Assembly: GCA_965240325.2 (NCBI GenBank) | Contig: OZ251227.1 | Location: 2,852,001-2,916,000 of the forward strand | DNA length: 64,000 nt | Origin: Rebecca billardiae RCC1528 | Lineage: Eukaryota; Haptophyta | Direction of reading: 5' to 3' | Shown: positions 29,300 through 39,157 of the stretch, piece after piece | How the letters are laid out: every line of letters begins with the position of its first letter | Position numbering within the stretch: position 1 is the stretch's first letter | Notes under the pieces: model-generated | Seen by the model: only the letters and a program-made list of their open reading frames with translations | Databases searched by the model: none | Told to the model about the DNA's origin: nothing | Program-made: the position numbers and the translations under genes

Positions 29300-31114
29300 A
29301 TGGAGGACAGCGCTGAGGTGAAGCTCCTTCGGCGCGCATCTACGCGGGGTGATGCGCGCGCCGCGCTCCGTCTAGCCGAGCGCCTCGCGCTCGGGGACGG
29401 TGTCGCCAAGAATGAGCGCGAGGCGGCCAGGCTGTACCACGTTGCCGCCGAGCGCGGGGTGGCGGATGCTCAAGTCAAGGTTGGCGACATGTATCGAGAT
29501 GGGGCGATGTCTCTGGCCCGAGATCTCGGCAAGGCAGTGCACTGGTACCGGCTGGCCGCCAGGCAGGGCCACGCAGCAGCGCAGGGCTCTCTGGGCTCGT
29601 GCTTCGCGCAAGGCGAGGGCGTGGCGCAGGATGTGGCCGAGGCGGCACGCTGGTACCGGCTGGCGGCCGAGCAGGGCTTTGCAAACGCGCAGTACAGCCT
29701 CGGCGTGTGCTGCCAGAGGGGCGAGGGCGTGTCGCAGGATATGGCCGAGGCGGCGCGCTGGTTCCGGCTGGCGGCCGAGCAGGGCTTTGCAAGCGCGCAG
29801 TGCAACCTGGGCATGTGCTGCCAGAAGGGCGAGGGTGTGCCGCAGGATCTGGCCGAGGCGGTGCGCTGGTACCGGCTGGCGGCCGAGCAGGGCTACGCAG
29901 CCGCGCAGTGCAACCTGGGCTCATGCTGCCAGAATGGCGAGGGCGTGGCGCAGGATCTGGCCAAGGCGGTGCGCTGGTACCGGCTGGCGGCCGAGCAGGG
30001 CTTTGCAAGCGCGCAGAACAACCTGGGCGCTTGCTTCCAGAAGGGCGAGGGTGTGACGCATGACATGGCCGAGGCGGCGCGCTGGTACCGGCTTGCGGCC
30101 GAGCAGGGCTACGCAGCCGCGCAGTGCAACCTGGGCATGTACTGCGAGAAGGGCGAGGGTGTGCCGCAGGATATGGCCGAGGCCGCGCGCTGGTACCGGC
30201 TGGCGGCCGAGCAGGGCTGTGCAGACGCGCAATTCAACCTGGGTGTGTGCTGCCTGAAGGGCGAGGGCGTGCCGCAGGAACTGGCTGAGGCTGCGCGTTG
30301 GTACCGACTGGCGGCCGAGCAGGGCTACGCAGCCGCGCAGTACAACCTGGGTGTGTGCTGCCAGAAGGGCGAGGGCGTGCCGCAGGATATGACCGAGGCC
30401 GCACGCTGGTACCGGCTTGCGGCCGAGCAGGGCCTTGCAGACGCGCAGTGCACCCTGGGCTTTTGCTGCAAGGCGGGTGAGGGTGTGCCGCAGGAGATGG
30501 CCGAGGCGGCGCGCTGGTACCGGCTGGCGGCCGAGCAGGGCCACGCACTCGCGCAATTCAACCTGGGCTTGTGTTGCAAGGAGGGTGAGGGCGTGCCGCA
30601 GGATCTGGCCGAGGCGGTGCGCTGGTACCGGCTGGCGGCCGAGCAGGGCTACGCAGCCGCGCAGTGCAACCTGGGCATGTGTTGCAAGAAGGGCGAGGGT
30701 GTGTCGCAGGACCTGGCCGAGGCGGCGCGCTGGTACCGGCTGGCGGTGGACGCTGGGCACGCTCCGGCCTTCTTTGGGCTTGGGCAGCTGCTGGTGGCGG
30801 GCAAAGGCGTGCAGCGCGATGTGAAGGAGGGCGCAGCATTGCTGCGCCGTGCGTACGAGCTCGAGAGCTTGTGTGAGCCAAGTCTGGCGCTCCTCGCGTT
30901 GGCTGGGGAGCGCGAGGTGGTGTCGAAGTGCTGCATCATGTGTGCACAGACGGGTCCTGGCCTGAAGAAGTGCGACCGGTGTCACGTGGCTGTCTTCTGC
31001 TCGCACGACCACCTGCGGTGCGCGTGGAAGGCGCACAAGCCGCACTGTCGCGCGTGGCGCACGACCTCAATCGAGTCCTCGACCGCGGACGTCGTCGCGG
31101 ACGTCTCATCCTAA
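29300..31114 (+). CDS. SEL1-repeat protein with MYND zinc finger, copy 1
   Basis: 604 residues from MEDSAEVKLLRR, the start shared by all four copies; an upstream in-frame Met at 29213 lies in non-conserved sequence. About 13 SEL1-like repeats of exactly 36 residues follow, with consensus AEAARWYRLAAEQGxAxAQ then NLGxCCxKGEGVPQD. The C-terminal MYND finger runs CCIMCAQTG to KPHC. The spacing matches MYND except that the sixth ligand (C-x3-C) is His. SEL1 repeats form alpha-solenoid scaffolds and MYND fingers bind peptides, so an adaptor role is likely. The first member of a head-to-tail array. Confidence 0.88.
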   Translation: MEDSAEVKLLRRASTRGDARAALRLAERLALGDGVAKNEREAARLYHVAAERGVADAQVKVGDMYRDGAMSLARDLGKAVHWYRLAARQGHAAAQGSLGSCFAQGEGVAQDVAEAARWYRLAAEQGFANAQYSLGVCCQRGEGVSQDMAEAARWFRLAAEQGFASAQCNLGMCCQKGEGVPQDLAEAVRWYRLAAEQGYAAAQCNLGSCCQNGEGVAQDLAKAVRWYRLAAEQGFASAQNNLGACFQKGEGVTHDMAEAARWYRLAAEQGYAAAQCNLGMYCEKGEGVPQDMAEAARWYRLAAEQGCADAQFNLGVCCLKGEGVPQELAEAARWYRLAAEQGYAAAQYNLGVCCQKGEGVPQDMTEAARWYRLAAEQGLADAQCTLGFCCKAGEGVPQEMAEAARWYRLAAEQGHALAQFNLGLCCKEGEGVPQDLAEAVRWYRLAAEQGYAAAQCNLGMCCKKGEGVSQDLAEAARWYRLAVDAGHAPAFFGLGQLLVAGKGVQRDVKEGAALLRRAYELESLCEPSLALLALAGEREVVSKCCIMCAQTGPGLKKCDRCHVAVFCSHDHLRCAWKAHKPHCRAWRTTSIESSTADVVADVSS

Positions 31115-31567
31115 TTCGTCAGCACATGCCGCCGCAGCGCACGCCTCACGAGTCACCGCGACTGATGGCTGTAAGCTACTGCGTAGTGCGTACAGCACGG
31201 CGCGGCATCGGCCCGACTGACGGCGACGTGCGCGACGTCGGCGGTCGGACCCTCGGACGACGCCGATGATCGACGGCAGCATCAATGTTAATGTAGCTAC
31301 GTGCACGGGCATCCTCATCAGCATTCAGCATTGTAACGCGACTACTGTACATACCATACTACGACGACTGCTGTCATTCGAATGCGTATTCGGCCATGTC
31401 CGACGGTGGCGTTGCGTGATGAATACTACGAGCAGACGAATTCGGGTGATACTGAATTTCGGTCGCGGGAGTCCGGTGATCGTGTCCGGATGGCACCGAC
31501 CAACCGTCAACCCCGCGCTCGCCTCGCCGCAGCGCGCCGCCCGCCACGCGTGGAGCGCACTCGCGTG
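31115..31567. repeat. 453-base intergenic block of the SEL1 array, copy 1
   Basis: Nearly identical in sequence and length to 32951-33403. It includes the 3' flank of one gene and the 5' flank of the next, so the duplication unit is 1836 bases (offset of both genes and spacers). It ends ACTCGCGTG directly before the ATG. Confidence 0.9.
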
Positions 31568-32950
31568 ATGGAGGACAGCGCTGAGGTGAAGCTCCTTCGG
31601 CGCGCATCTGCGTGGGGCGATGCGCGCGCCGCGCTCCGTCTAGCCGAGCACCTCGCGCTCGGGGACGGTGTCGCCAAGAATGAGCACGAGGCGGCCAGGC
31701 TCTACCACGTTGCCGCCGAGCGCGGGTTGGCGGATGCTCAAGTCCAGGTTGGCGCCATGTATCGAGATGGGGCGATGTTTCTGGCCCAGGATCTCGGCAA
31801 GGCAGTGCACTGGTACCGGCTGGCCGCCAGGCAGGGCCACGCAGCAGCGCAGTGCTCTCTGGGCTCGTGCTTCGCGCAAGGCGAGGGCGTGCCGCAGGAT
31901 CTGGCCGAGGCGGTGCGCTGGTACCGGCTGGCGGCCGAGCAGGGCTTTGCAAGCGCGCAGTGCAATCTGGGCGTTTGCTGCAAGAAGGGCGAGGGCGTGG
32001 CGCAGGACATGGCCGAGGCGGCGCGCTGGTACCGACTGGCGGCCGAGCAGGGCTACGCAGGTGCGCAGTACAACCTGGGTGTGTGCTGCGGGAAGGGCAA
32101 GGGTGTGCCGCAGGATATGACCGAGGCGGCGCGGTGGTACCGGCTGGCGGCCGAGCAGGGCCACGCACTCGCGCAATTCAACCTTGGCTTGTGTTGCAAG
32201 GAGGGTGAGGGCGTGCTGCAGGATCTGGCCGAGGCGGTGCGCTGGTACCGGCTGGCGGCCGAGCAGGGCTACGCAGCCGCGCAGTGCAACCTGGGCATGT
32301 GTTGCAAGAAGGGCGAGGGTGTGTCGCAGGACCTGGCCGAGGCGGCGCGCTGGTACCGGCTGGCGGCCGAGCAGGGCTGTGCAGACGCGCAATTCAACCT
32401 GGGCGTGTGTTGCAAGAAGGGTGAGGGCGTGGCGCAGGATCTGGCCGAGGCGGCGCGCTGGTACCGGCTGGCGGCCGAGCAGGGCCGTGCAAACGCGCAG
32501 TTCATTCTGGGCTGGTGCTGCCTGAATGGCGAGGGCGTGCCGCAGGATATGGCCGAGGCGGCGCGCTGGTACCGGCTGGCGGCCGAGCAGGGCTATGCTA
32601 AGGCCCACTTTGGGCTCGGGTGGCTGCTGGTGGCTGGCAAAGGAGTGCAGCGCGATGTGAAGGAGGGCGCAGCATTGCTGCGCCGTGCGTACGAGCTCGA
32701 GAGCTTGTGTGAGCCAAATGTGGCGCTCATCGCATTGGCTGGGGAGCGCGAGGTGGTGTCGAAGTGCTGCATCGTGTGTGCACAGACGGGTCGTGGTCTG
32801 AAGAAGTGCGACCGGTGTCACGTGGCTGTCTTTTGCTCGCACGACCACCTGCGGTGCGCGTGGAAGGCGCACAAGCCGCACTGTCGCGCGTGGCGCACGA
32901 CCTCAATCAAGTCCTCGACCGCGGACGTCGTCGCGGACGTCTCATCCTAA
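31568..32950 (+). CDS. SEL1-repeat protein with MYND zinc finger, copy 2 (short)
   Basis: 460 residues with about 9 SEL1 repeats against 13 in copies 1 and 3. The end repeats and MYND finger (CCIVCAQTGRGLKKC, ending KPHC) are conserved. The four-repeat difference is a whole multiple of 36 residues, so the frame is kept; it reflects loss or gain of repeat units. The start is the same MEDSAEVKLL Met as in the other copies. The frame is open 62 codons further upstream, through the conserved spacer, but that stretch is shared as DNA rather than as protein-like sequence. Confidence 0.88.
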   Translation: MEDSAEVKLLRRASAWGDARAALRLAEHLALGDGVAKNEHEAARLYHVAAERGLADAQVQVGAMYRDGAMFLAQDLGKAVHWYRLAARQGHAAAQCSLGSCFAQGEGVPQDLAEAVRWYRLAAEQGFASAQCNLGVCCKKGEGVAQDMAEAARWYRLAAEQGYAGAQYNLGVCCGKGKGVPQDMTEAARWYRLAAEQGHALAQFNLGLCCKEGEGVLQDLAEAVRWYRLAAEQGYAAAQCNLGMCCKKGEGVSQDLAEAARWYRLAAEQGCADAQFNLGVCCKKGEGVAQDLAEAARWYRLAAEQGRANAQFILGWCCLNGEGVPQDMAEAARWYRLAAEQGYAKAHFGLGWLLVAGKGVQRDVKEGAALLRRAYELESLCEPNVALIALAGEREVVSKCCIVCAQTGRGLKKCDRCHVAVFCSHDHLRCAWKAHKPHCRAWRTTSIKSSTADVVADVSS

Positions 32951-33403
32951 TTCGTCAGCACATGCCGCCGCAGCGCACGCCTCACGAGTCACCGCGACTG
33001 ATGGCTGTAAGCTACTGCGTAGTGCGTACCGCACGGCGCGGCATCGGCCCGACTGACGGCGACGTGCGCGACGTCGGCGGTCGGACCCTCGGACGACGCC
33101 GATGATCGACGGCAGCATCAATGTTAATGTAGCTACGTGCACGGGCATCCTCATCAGCATTCAGCATTGTAACGCGACTACTGTACATACCATACTACGA
33201 CGACTGCTGTCATTCGAATGCGTATTCGGCCATGTCCGACGGTGGCGTTGCGTGATGAATACTACGAGCAGACGAATTCGGGTGATACTGAATTTCGGTC
33301 GCGGGAGTCCGGTGATCGTGTCCGGATGGCACCGACCAACCGTCAACCCCGCGCTCGCCTCGCCGCAGCGCGCCGCCCGCCACGCGTGGAGCGCACTCGC
33401 GTG
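32951..33403. repeat. 453-base intergenic block of the SEL1 array, copy 2
   Basis: Same length as 31115-31567 and differing at only scattered bases (for example GTACCGCACGG for GTACAGCACGG near 33027). It gives the uninterrupted version of the site CATCAATGTTAATGTAGC, which the element at 35391-36502 splits in the next spacer. Confidence 0.9.
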
Positions 33404-35218
33404 ATGGAGGACAGCGCTGAGGTGAAGCTCCTTCGGCGCGCATCTGCGTGGGGCGATGCGCGCGCCGCGCTCCGTCTAGCCGAGCACCTCGCGCTCGGGG
33501 ACGGTGTCGCCAAGAATGAGCACGAGGCGGCCAGGCTCTACCACGTTGCCGCCGAGCGCGGGGTGGCGGATGCTCAAGTCCAGGTTGGCGCCATGTATCG
33601 AGATGGGGCGATGTTTCTGGCCCAGGATCTCGGCAAGGCAGTGCACTGGTACCGGCTGGCCGCCAGGCAGGGCCACGCAGCAGCGCAGTGCTCTCTGGGC
33701 TCGTGCTTCGCGCAAGGCGAGGGCGTGCCGCAGGATCTGGCCGAGGCGGTGCGCTGGTACCGACTGGCGGCCGAGCAGGGCTTTGCAAGCGCGCAGTACA
33801 ACCTGGGCGTGTGCTGCCAGAAGGGCGAGGGCGTGTCGCAGGATATGGCCGAGGCGGCGCGCTGGTTCCGGCTGGCGGCCGAGCAGGGCTTTGCAAGCGC
33901 GCAGTGCAACGTGGGCATGTGCTGCCAGAAGGGCGAGGGTGTGCCGCATGATCTGGCTGAGGCTGCGCGCTGGTTCCGGCTGGCGGCCGAGCAGGGCGAC
34001 GCAGTTGCGCAGTGCAACCTGGGCTCATGCTGCCAGAATGGCGAGGGCGTGGCGCAGGATCTGGCCAAGGCGGTGCGCTGGTACCGGCTGGCGGCCGAGC
34101 AGGGCTTTGCAAGCGCGCAAAACAACCTGGGCGTTTGCTTCCAGAAGGGCGAGGGTGTGACGCATGACATGGCCGAGGCGGCGCGCTGGTACCGGCTTGC
34201 GGCCGAGCAGGGCTACGCAGCCGCGCAGTGCAACCTGGGCATGTACTGCGAGAAGGGCGAGGGTGTGCCGCAGGATATGGCCGAGGCCGCGCGCTGGTAC
34301 CGGCTGGCGGCCGAGCAGGGCTGTGCAGACGCGCAATTCAACCTGGGTGTGTGCTGCAAGAAGGGCGAGGGCGTGCCGCAGGAACTGGCTGAGGCTGCGC
34401 GTTGGTACCGACTGGCGGCCGAGCAGGGCTACGCAGGCGCGCAGTTCAACCTGGGTGTGTGCTGCCAGAAGGGCGAGGGCGTGCCGCAGGATATGACCGA
34501 GGCGGCACGCTGGTACCGGCTGGCGGCCGAGCAGGGCCTTGCAGACGCGCAGTGCACCCTGGGCTTTTGCTGCAAGGCGGGTGAGGGTGTGCCGCAGGAT
34601 ATGGCCGAGGCGGCGCGCTGGTACCGGCTGGCGGCCGAGCAGGGCCACGCACTCGCGCAGTACAACCTGGGCTTGTGTTGCAAGGAGGGTGAGGGCGTGC
34701 CGCAGGATCTGGCCGAGGCGGTGCGCTGGTACCGGCTGGCGGCCGAGCAGGGCTACGCAGCCGCGCAGTGCAACCTGGGCATGTGTTGCAAGAAGGGCGA
34801 GGGTGTGTCGCAGGACCTGGCCGAGGCGGCGCGCTGGTACCGGCTGGCGGTGGACGCTGGGCACGCTCCGGCCTTCTTTGGGCTTGGGCAGCTGCTGGTG
34901 GCGGGCAAAGGCGTGCAGCGCGATGTGAAGGAGGGCGCAGCATTGCTGCGCCGTGCGTACGAGCTCGAGAGCTTGTGTGAGCCAAGTCTGGCGCTCCTCG
35001 CATTGGCTGGGGAGCGCGAGGTGGTGTCGAAGTGCTGCATCATGTGTGCACAGACGGGTCGTGGTCTGAAGAAGTGCGACCGGTGCCACGTGGCTGTCTT
35101 CTGCTCGCACGACCACCTGCGGTGCGCGTGGAAGGAGCACAAGCCCCACTGTCGCGCGTGGCGCACGATCTCAATCGAGTCCTCGACCGCGGACGTCGTC
35201 GCGGACGTCTCATCCTAA
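33404..35218 (+). CDS. SEL1-repeat protein with MYND zinc finger, copy 3
   Basis: 604 residues, exactly the length of copy 1 and nearly identical over the central and C-terminal repeats. Both contain the unusual EGVTHDMAEAARWYRL unit and a YCEKGEG unit. The N-terminal repeats (YRDGAMFLAQDL) instead match copy 2. This mosaic pattern suggests unequal crossing-over or gene conversion. The MYND finger is intact (CDRCHVAVFC, EHKPHC), with the same His at the sixth ligand position. Confidence 0.88.
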   Translation: MEDSAEVKLLRRASAWGDARAALRLAEHLALGDGVAKNEHEAARLYHVAAERGVADAQVQVGAMYRDGAMFLAQDLGKAVHWYRLAARQGHAAAQCSLGSCFAQGEGVPQDLAEAVRWYRLAAEQGFASAQYNLGVCCQKGEGVSQDMAEAARWFRLAAEQGFASAQCNVGMCCQKGEGVPHDLAEAARWFRLAAEQGDAVAQCNLGSCCQNGEGVAQDLAKAVRWYRLAAEQGFASAQNNLGVCFQKGEGVTHDMAEAARWYRLAAEQGYAAAQCNLGMYCEKGEGVPQDMAEAARWYRLAAEQGCADAQFNLGVCCKKGEGVPQELAEAARWYRLAAEQGYAGAQFNLGVCCQKGEGVPQDMTEAARWYRLAAEQGLADAQCTLGFCCKAGEGVPQDMAEAARWYRLAAEQGHALAQYNLGLCCKEGEGVPQDLAEAVRWYRLAAEQGYAAAQCNLGMCCKKGEGVSQDLAEAARWYRLAVDAGHAPAFFGLGQLLVAGKGVQRDVKEGAALLRRAYELESLCEPSLALLALAGEREVVSKCCIMCAQTGRGLKKCDRCHVAVFCSHDHLRCAWKEHKPHCRAWRTISIESSTADVVADVSS

Positions 35219-35390
35219 TTTGTCAGCACATGCCGCCGCAGCGCACGCCTCACGAGTCACCGCTACTGATGGCTGTAAGCTACTGCATAGTGCGTACAGC
35301 ACGGTGCGGCATCGGCCCGACTGACGGCGACGTGCGCGACGTCGGCGGTCAGACCGGACGACTCATGTCATGATCGACGGCAGCATCAAT
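35219..35390. repeat. Left part of the third SEL1-array spacer
   Basis: Matches the start of the 453-base blocks, with a 17-base difference near 35350-35375. It stops at GCAGCATCAAT, where the inserted element begins. Confidence 0.8.
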
Positions 35391-36502
35391 CGGATATCCC
35401 ACTGCGATCCTATCCCATAGGATTCAATCCTACTATGGCATAGGATTAGGATGGCCCCAGGGACGACTCAGCAGACGACATTTTCTCATGTTGCCGAATG
35501 GTACGACTGCACCTAGGGGTCGGTAGCAGTGTCGCCACCATCCGCCAGAGCGAGCTTGTTGTGATTTTCGACCACCACCGCATGTTTTGGGCTCCACGGA
35601 TGGAGCGCGTGACTAGCCGTCGCGGTCGTTGCCGCCTTGCGACTCCACGGTGGCAACGCCGACCAACATGTGGCACTTGTGATGACACCCAGCTTGATGC
35701 TCACACATCGTGGTTCACTGTGTTCGACCGGAGCCGTACGAGGTTCAATCACAATGCGTTTTGGTCCTCGCCAAGCATGGCATTGTACGTCACGCCGGGG
35801 CTGCGCGCACAAGCCGCTGCGGGTCGCTCGCGTCGTCAGGTGGTTGCGATCGAGCATCGGCACGCATGTAGAGCAAGCCTCGGAGGTAGCCGGAACATCT
35901 TGCCATGTCGCGTGCGTGGATGGTATCGCACCTGTAGACACGCCATGCGTGTGCCGCAGTCGATTTGCGCGACGCTCGACCCGCACGCTCTTGGATTCGT
36001 GGGCTAGTGGTCCACAAGGACGGCCGCCACCATCGTGGGAGGTCCGTGGCCGCACGCACGATGGCGGTTGCCCTCTCTTCGCCCCGCCCCAGAATCGGTG
36101 TGCCACGGGCAGCAACGCGCCTGGCGGCGTGGGCGGCGGTGCGGGCGGCAGCGCGGGCATCCGGTGCGAGCACTCGCCTGCGCCGTCCGTGCCCAGGGTC
36201 GCCGCTCGGCTGCCAGGGGCGAGCAACTAACACTGTCATGCCGATCCTATGTAGCCGTCCCTGGCGCGGATCCTATGGCATAGGATCGCGCGCGCGCGCG
36301 GGGTCACGCGCGCGCGCGCGCGACCGCCGTGGCAGTGGCGGCAGGCGGAGATGGTGTGTGTCGACAGCCGGTAGAGTTGTGTGTACGATATAGCAACACT
36401 GATGATCGTATGCGCAGAACTGAGCCGCTGGCGCTCTGGTGAACTCATCCTATGCCATAGGTCTGATAGGATCAGATCCTATCTGTTGCAGTGGGATATC
36501 CG
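35391..36502. mobile_element. 1.1 kb terminal-inverted-repeat DNA element, probably non-autonomous
   Basis: Ends are CGGATATCCCACTGC and its exact inverted copy (15 bases). Subterminal sequence on both sides is rich in CCTATGGCATAGGAT palindromes, with another inside near 36270-36287. CAAT flanks both ends (35387-35390 and 36503-36506), a candidate 4-base target duplication. The sister spacers at 31115 and 32951 lack the 1112 bases, so the insertion is seen against paralogous empty sites. Internal frames of up to about 237 residues show no DDE or other transposase motif I can recognise. The superfamily is not assigned. Confidence 0.8.
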
Positions 36503-36781
36503 CAATGTAGCTACGTGCACGGGCATCCTCATCAGCATTCAGCATTGTAACGCGACTACTGTACATACCATACTACGACGACTGCTGTCATTCGAATGCG
36601 TATTCGGCCATGTCCGACGGTGGCGTTGCGTGATGAATACTACGAGCAGACGAATTCGGGTGATACTGAATTTCGGTCGCGGGAGTCCGGTGATCGTGTC
36701 CGGATGGCACCGACCACCCGTCAACCCCGCGCTCGCCTCGCCACAACGCGCCGCCCGCCACGCGTGGAGCGCACTCGCGTG
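36503..36781. repeat. Right part of the third SEL1-array spacer
   Basis: Resumes the 453-base block at AATGTAGCTACGTGCACGGG and follows it to the start codon of copy 4. The proximal 280 bases upstream of that gene are therefore kept despite the insertion. Confidence 0.8.
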
Positions 36782-38711
36782 ATGGAGGACAGCGCTGAGG
36801 TGAAGCTCCTTCGGCGCGCATCTGCGTGGGGCGATGCGCGCGCCGCGCTCCGTCTAGCCGGGCGCCTCGCGCTCGGGGACGGTGTCGCCAAGAATGAGCA
36901 CGAGGCGGCCAGGCTGTACCGCGTTGCCGCCGAGCGCGGGGTGGCGGATGCTCAAGTCAAGGTTGGCGACATGTATCGAGATGGGGCGATGTCTCTAGCC
37001 CGAGATCTCGGCAAGGCAGTGCACTGGTACCGGCTGGCCGCCAGGCAGGGCCACGCAGCAGCGCAGTGCTCTCTGGGCTTGTGCTTCGCGCAAGGCGAGG
37101 GTGTACCGCAGGATCTGGCCGAGGCGGCGCGCTGGTACCGGCTGGCGGCCGAGCAGGGCTTTGCAGGCGCGCAGTTCAACCTGGGCGTGTGCTGCGAGAA
37201 GGGCGAGGGCGTGGCGCAGGACATGGCCGAGGCGGCGCGCTGGTACCGACTGGCGGCGGAGCAGGGCTTTGCAAACGCGCAATTCAACCTGGGCGTGTGC
37301 TGCGAGAAGGGCGAGGGCGTGCCGCAGGATGTGGCCGAGGCGTTGCGCTGGTACCGGCTGGCGGCCGAGCAGGGCTTTGCAGGCGCGCAGTACAACCTGG
37401 GCTCATGCTGCCAGAATGGCGAGGGCGTGGCGCAGGATCTGGCCAAGGCGGTGCGCTGGTACCGGCTGGCGGCCGAGCAGGGCTTTGCAAGCGCGCAAAA
37501 CAACCTGGGCGTTTGCTTCCAGAAGGGCGAGGGTGTGACGCATGACATGGCCGAGGCGGCGCGCTGGTACCGGCTTGCGGCCGAGCAGGGCTACGCAGCC
37601 GCGCAGTTCAACCTGGGCGTGTGCTGCGAGAAGGGCGAGGGCGTGGCGCAGGACATGGCCGAGGCGGCGCGCTGGTACCGACTGGCGGCGGAGCAGGGCT
37701 TTGCAAACGCGCAATTCAACCTGGGCGTGTGCTGCGAGAAGGGCGAGGGCGTGCCGCAGGATGTGGCCGAGGCGTTGCGCTGGTACCGGCTGGCGGCTGA
37801 GCAGGGCTTTGCAGGCGCGCAGTACAACCTGGGCGTGTGCTGTCAGAAGGGCGTGGGTGTGCCGCTGGATATGGCCAAGGCGGCGCGCTGGTACCGGCTT
37901 GCGGCCGAGCAGGGCTACGCAGCCGCGCAGAACAACCTGGGCTTGTGCTGCCAGAAGGGCGAGGGCGTGCCGCAGGATGTGGCCGAGGCGGCGCGCTGGT
38001 ACCGGCCGGCGGCCGAGCAGGGCTACGCAGCCGCGCAGAACAACTTGGGCTCGTGCTGCAAGAAGGGCGAGGGCGTGCCGCAGGATGTGGCCGAGGCGGC
38101 GCGCTGGTACCGACTGGCGGCCGAGCAGGGCTTTGCAGGCGCGCAGTTCAACCTGGGCGTGTGCTGCCAGAAGGGCGAGGGCGTGTCGCAGGATATGGCC
38201 GAGGCGTTGCGCTGGTTCCGGCTGGCGGCCGAGCAGGGCCTTGCAAACGCGCAATTCATTCTGGGCTGGTGCTGCCTGAATGGCGAGGGCGTGCCCGCAA
38301 GATACGGCAGAGGCGGCGCGCTGGTACCGGCTGGCGGTGGACGCTGGGCACGCTCCGGCCAATTTCTGGCTTGGGCGGCTGCTGGTGGCGGGCAAAGGAG
38401 AGCAGCGCGATGTGAAGGAGGGCGCAGCATTGCTGCGCCGTGCGCACGAGCTCAACAGCTCGTTGGATCCAAGTAAGGCGCTCCTCGCGTTGGCTGGGGA
38501 GCGCGAGGTGGCGTCGAAGTGCTGCATCATGTGTGCACAGACGGGTCGTGGTCTGAAGAAGTGCGACCGGTGTCACGTGGCTGTCTTCTGCTCGCACGAC
38601 CACCTGCGGTGCGCGTGGAAGGCGCACAAGCCGCACTGTCGCGCGTGGCACGCGGCCCCAACTACCAAGTCCTCGACCGCGGACGTCGTCGCGGACGTCT
38701 CATCACCATAA
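36782..38711 (+). pseudogene. SEL1-repeat/MYND gene, copy 4, frameshifted
   Basis: The frame from MEDSAEVKLL carries 13 SEL1 repeats, then shifts near 38291-38300. There GTGCCCGCAAGATAC stands where the sister copies read GTGCCGCAGGATATG, one extra C. In the original frame translation runs through nonsense sequence to a stop at 38476. The downstream frame (to 38711) still encodes the last SEL1 repeat and an intact MYND finger (CCIMCAQTGRGLKKC, ending KPHC). The shift leaves a long SEL1 protein without its zinc finger. It may be a true pseudogene, a truncated functional protein or an assembly error. The TIR element lies 280 bases upstream. Confidence 0.75.
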
Positions 38712-38979
38712 TGACCGCGTTCCGCGGTCCTTTTCTGCATAGAATCAACGCAGTTGGGGGCCCGCCGTGGCCGTGCAATCGCGGCTCTCCGCCGCGCGTA
38801 GTCGTGGCAGTTCGCCAGTTGAAGTCGGTTCTGACTTCTGTGAGATCAGACTGACAAAGCTATTAGACATCAATAATTAGTCCGACCGTCGCCCTGCCTG
38901 CGACCGCGAGACTCATAATTCACACTTCACACAATCACAGCAGCGGCCCCTGAGACCGCACCCGGCACCGGTCAAATCG

Positions 38980-39157
38980 GAAGTCCGTCTCGGACAACTA
39001 GCAGCTGCCAAATGTCCAACTGGCTGATCAGCTCGGATCCGACCCGTCCGCGATCGTGCCATCGGCATCGGACGTCCGTCTGACAACTATTACTAGCTGC
39101 CTGAAACTGTCCAACTCTGGCTGATCAGCTCGGATCCGACCCGTCCGCGATCGTGCC
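38980..39157. repeat. Tandem direct repeat, two units of about 80-87 bases
   Basis: Units 38980-39060 and 39071-39157 share GTCCGTCT, GACAACTA, TGTCCAACT and an exact GGCTGATCAGCTCGGATCCG continuing to CGATCGTGCC. Small indels separate the copies. Confidence 0.85.

Noticed and set aside
29921-31045. Antisense open frames of about 375 residues across each SEL1 gene
   Set aside because: They repeat with the 108-base period of the SEL1 units and exist only because the repeats lack antisense stops.
31382-31567. 62-residue N-terminal extension of SEL1 copies 2-4 from an upstream Met
   Set aside because: Lies in the duplicated spacer, is absent from copy 1, and is not protein-like; the shared MEDSAEVKLL Met is preferred.
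35513-36226. 237-residue frame inside the TIR element as a transposase
   Set aside because: No DDE/DDD signature, zinc finger or other recognisable motif; overlapping frames on the other strand are equally long.
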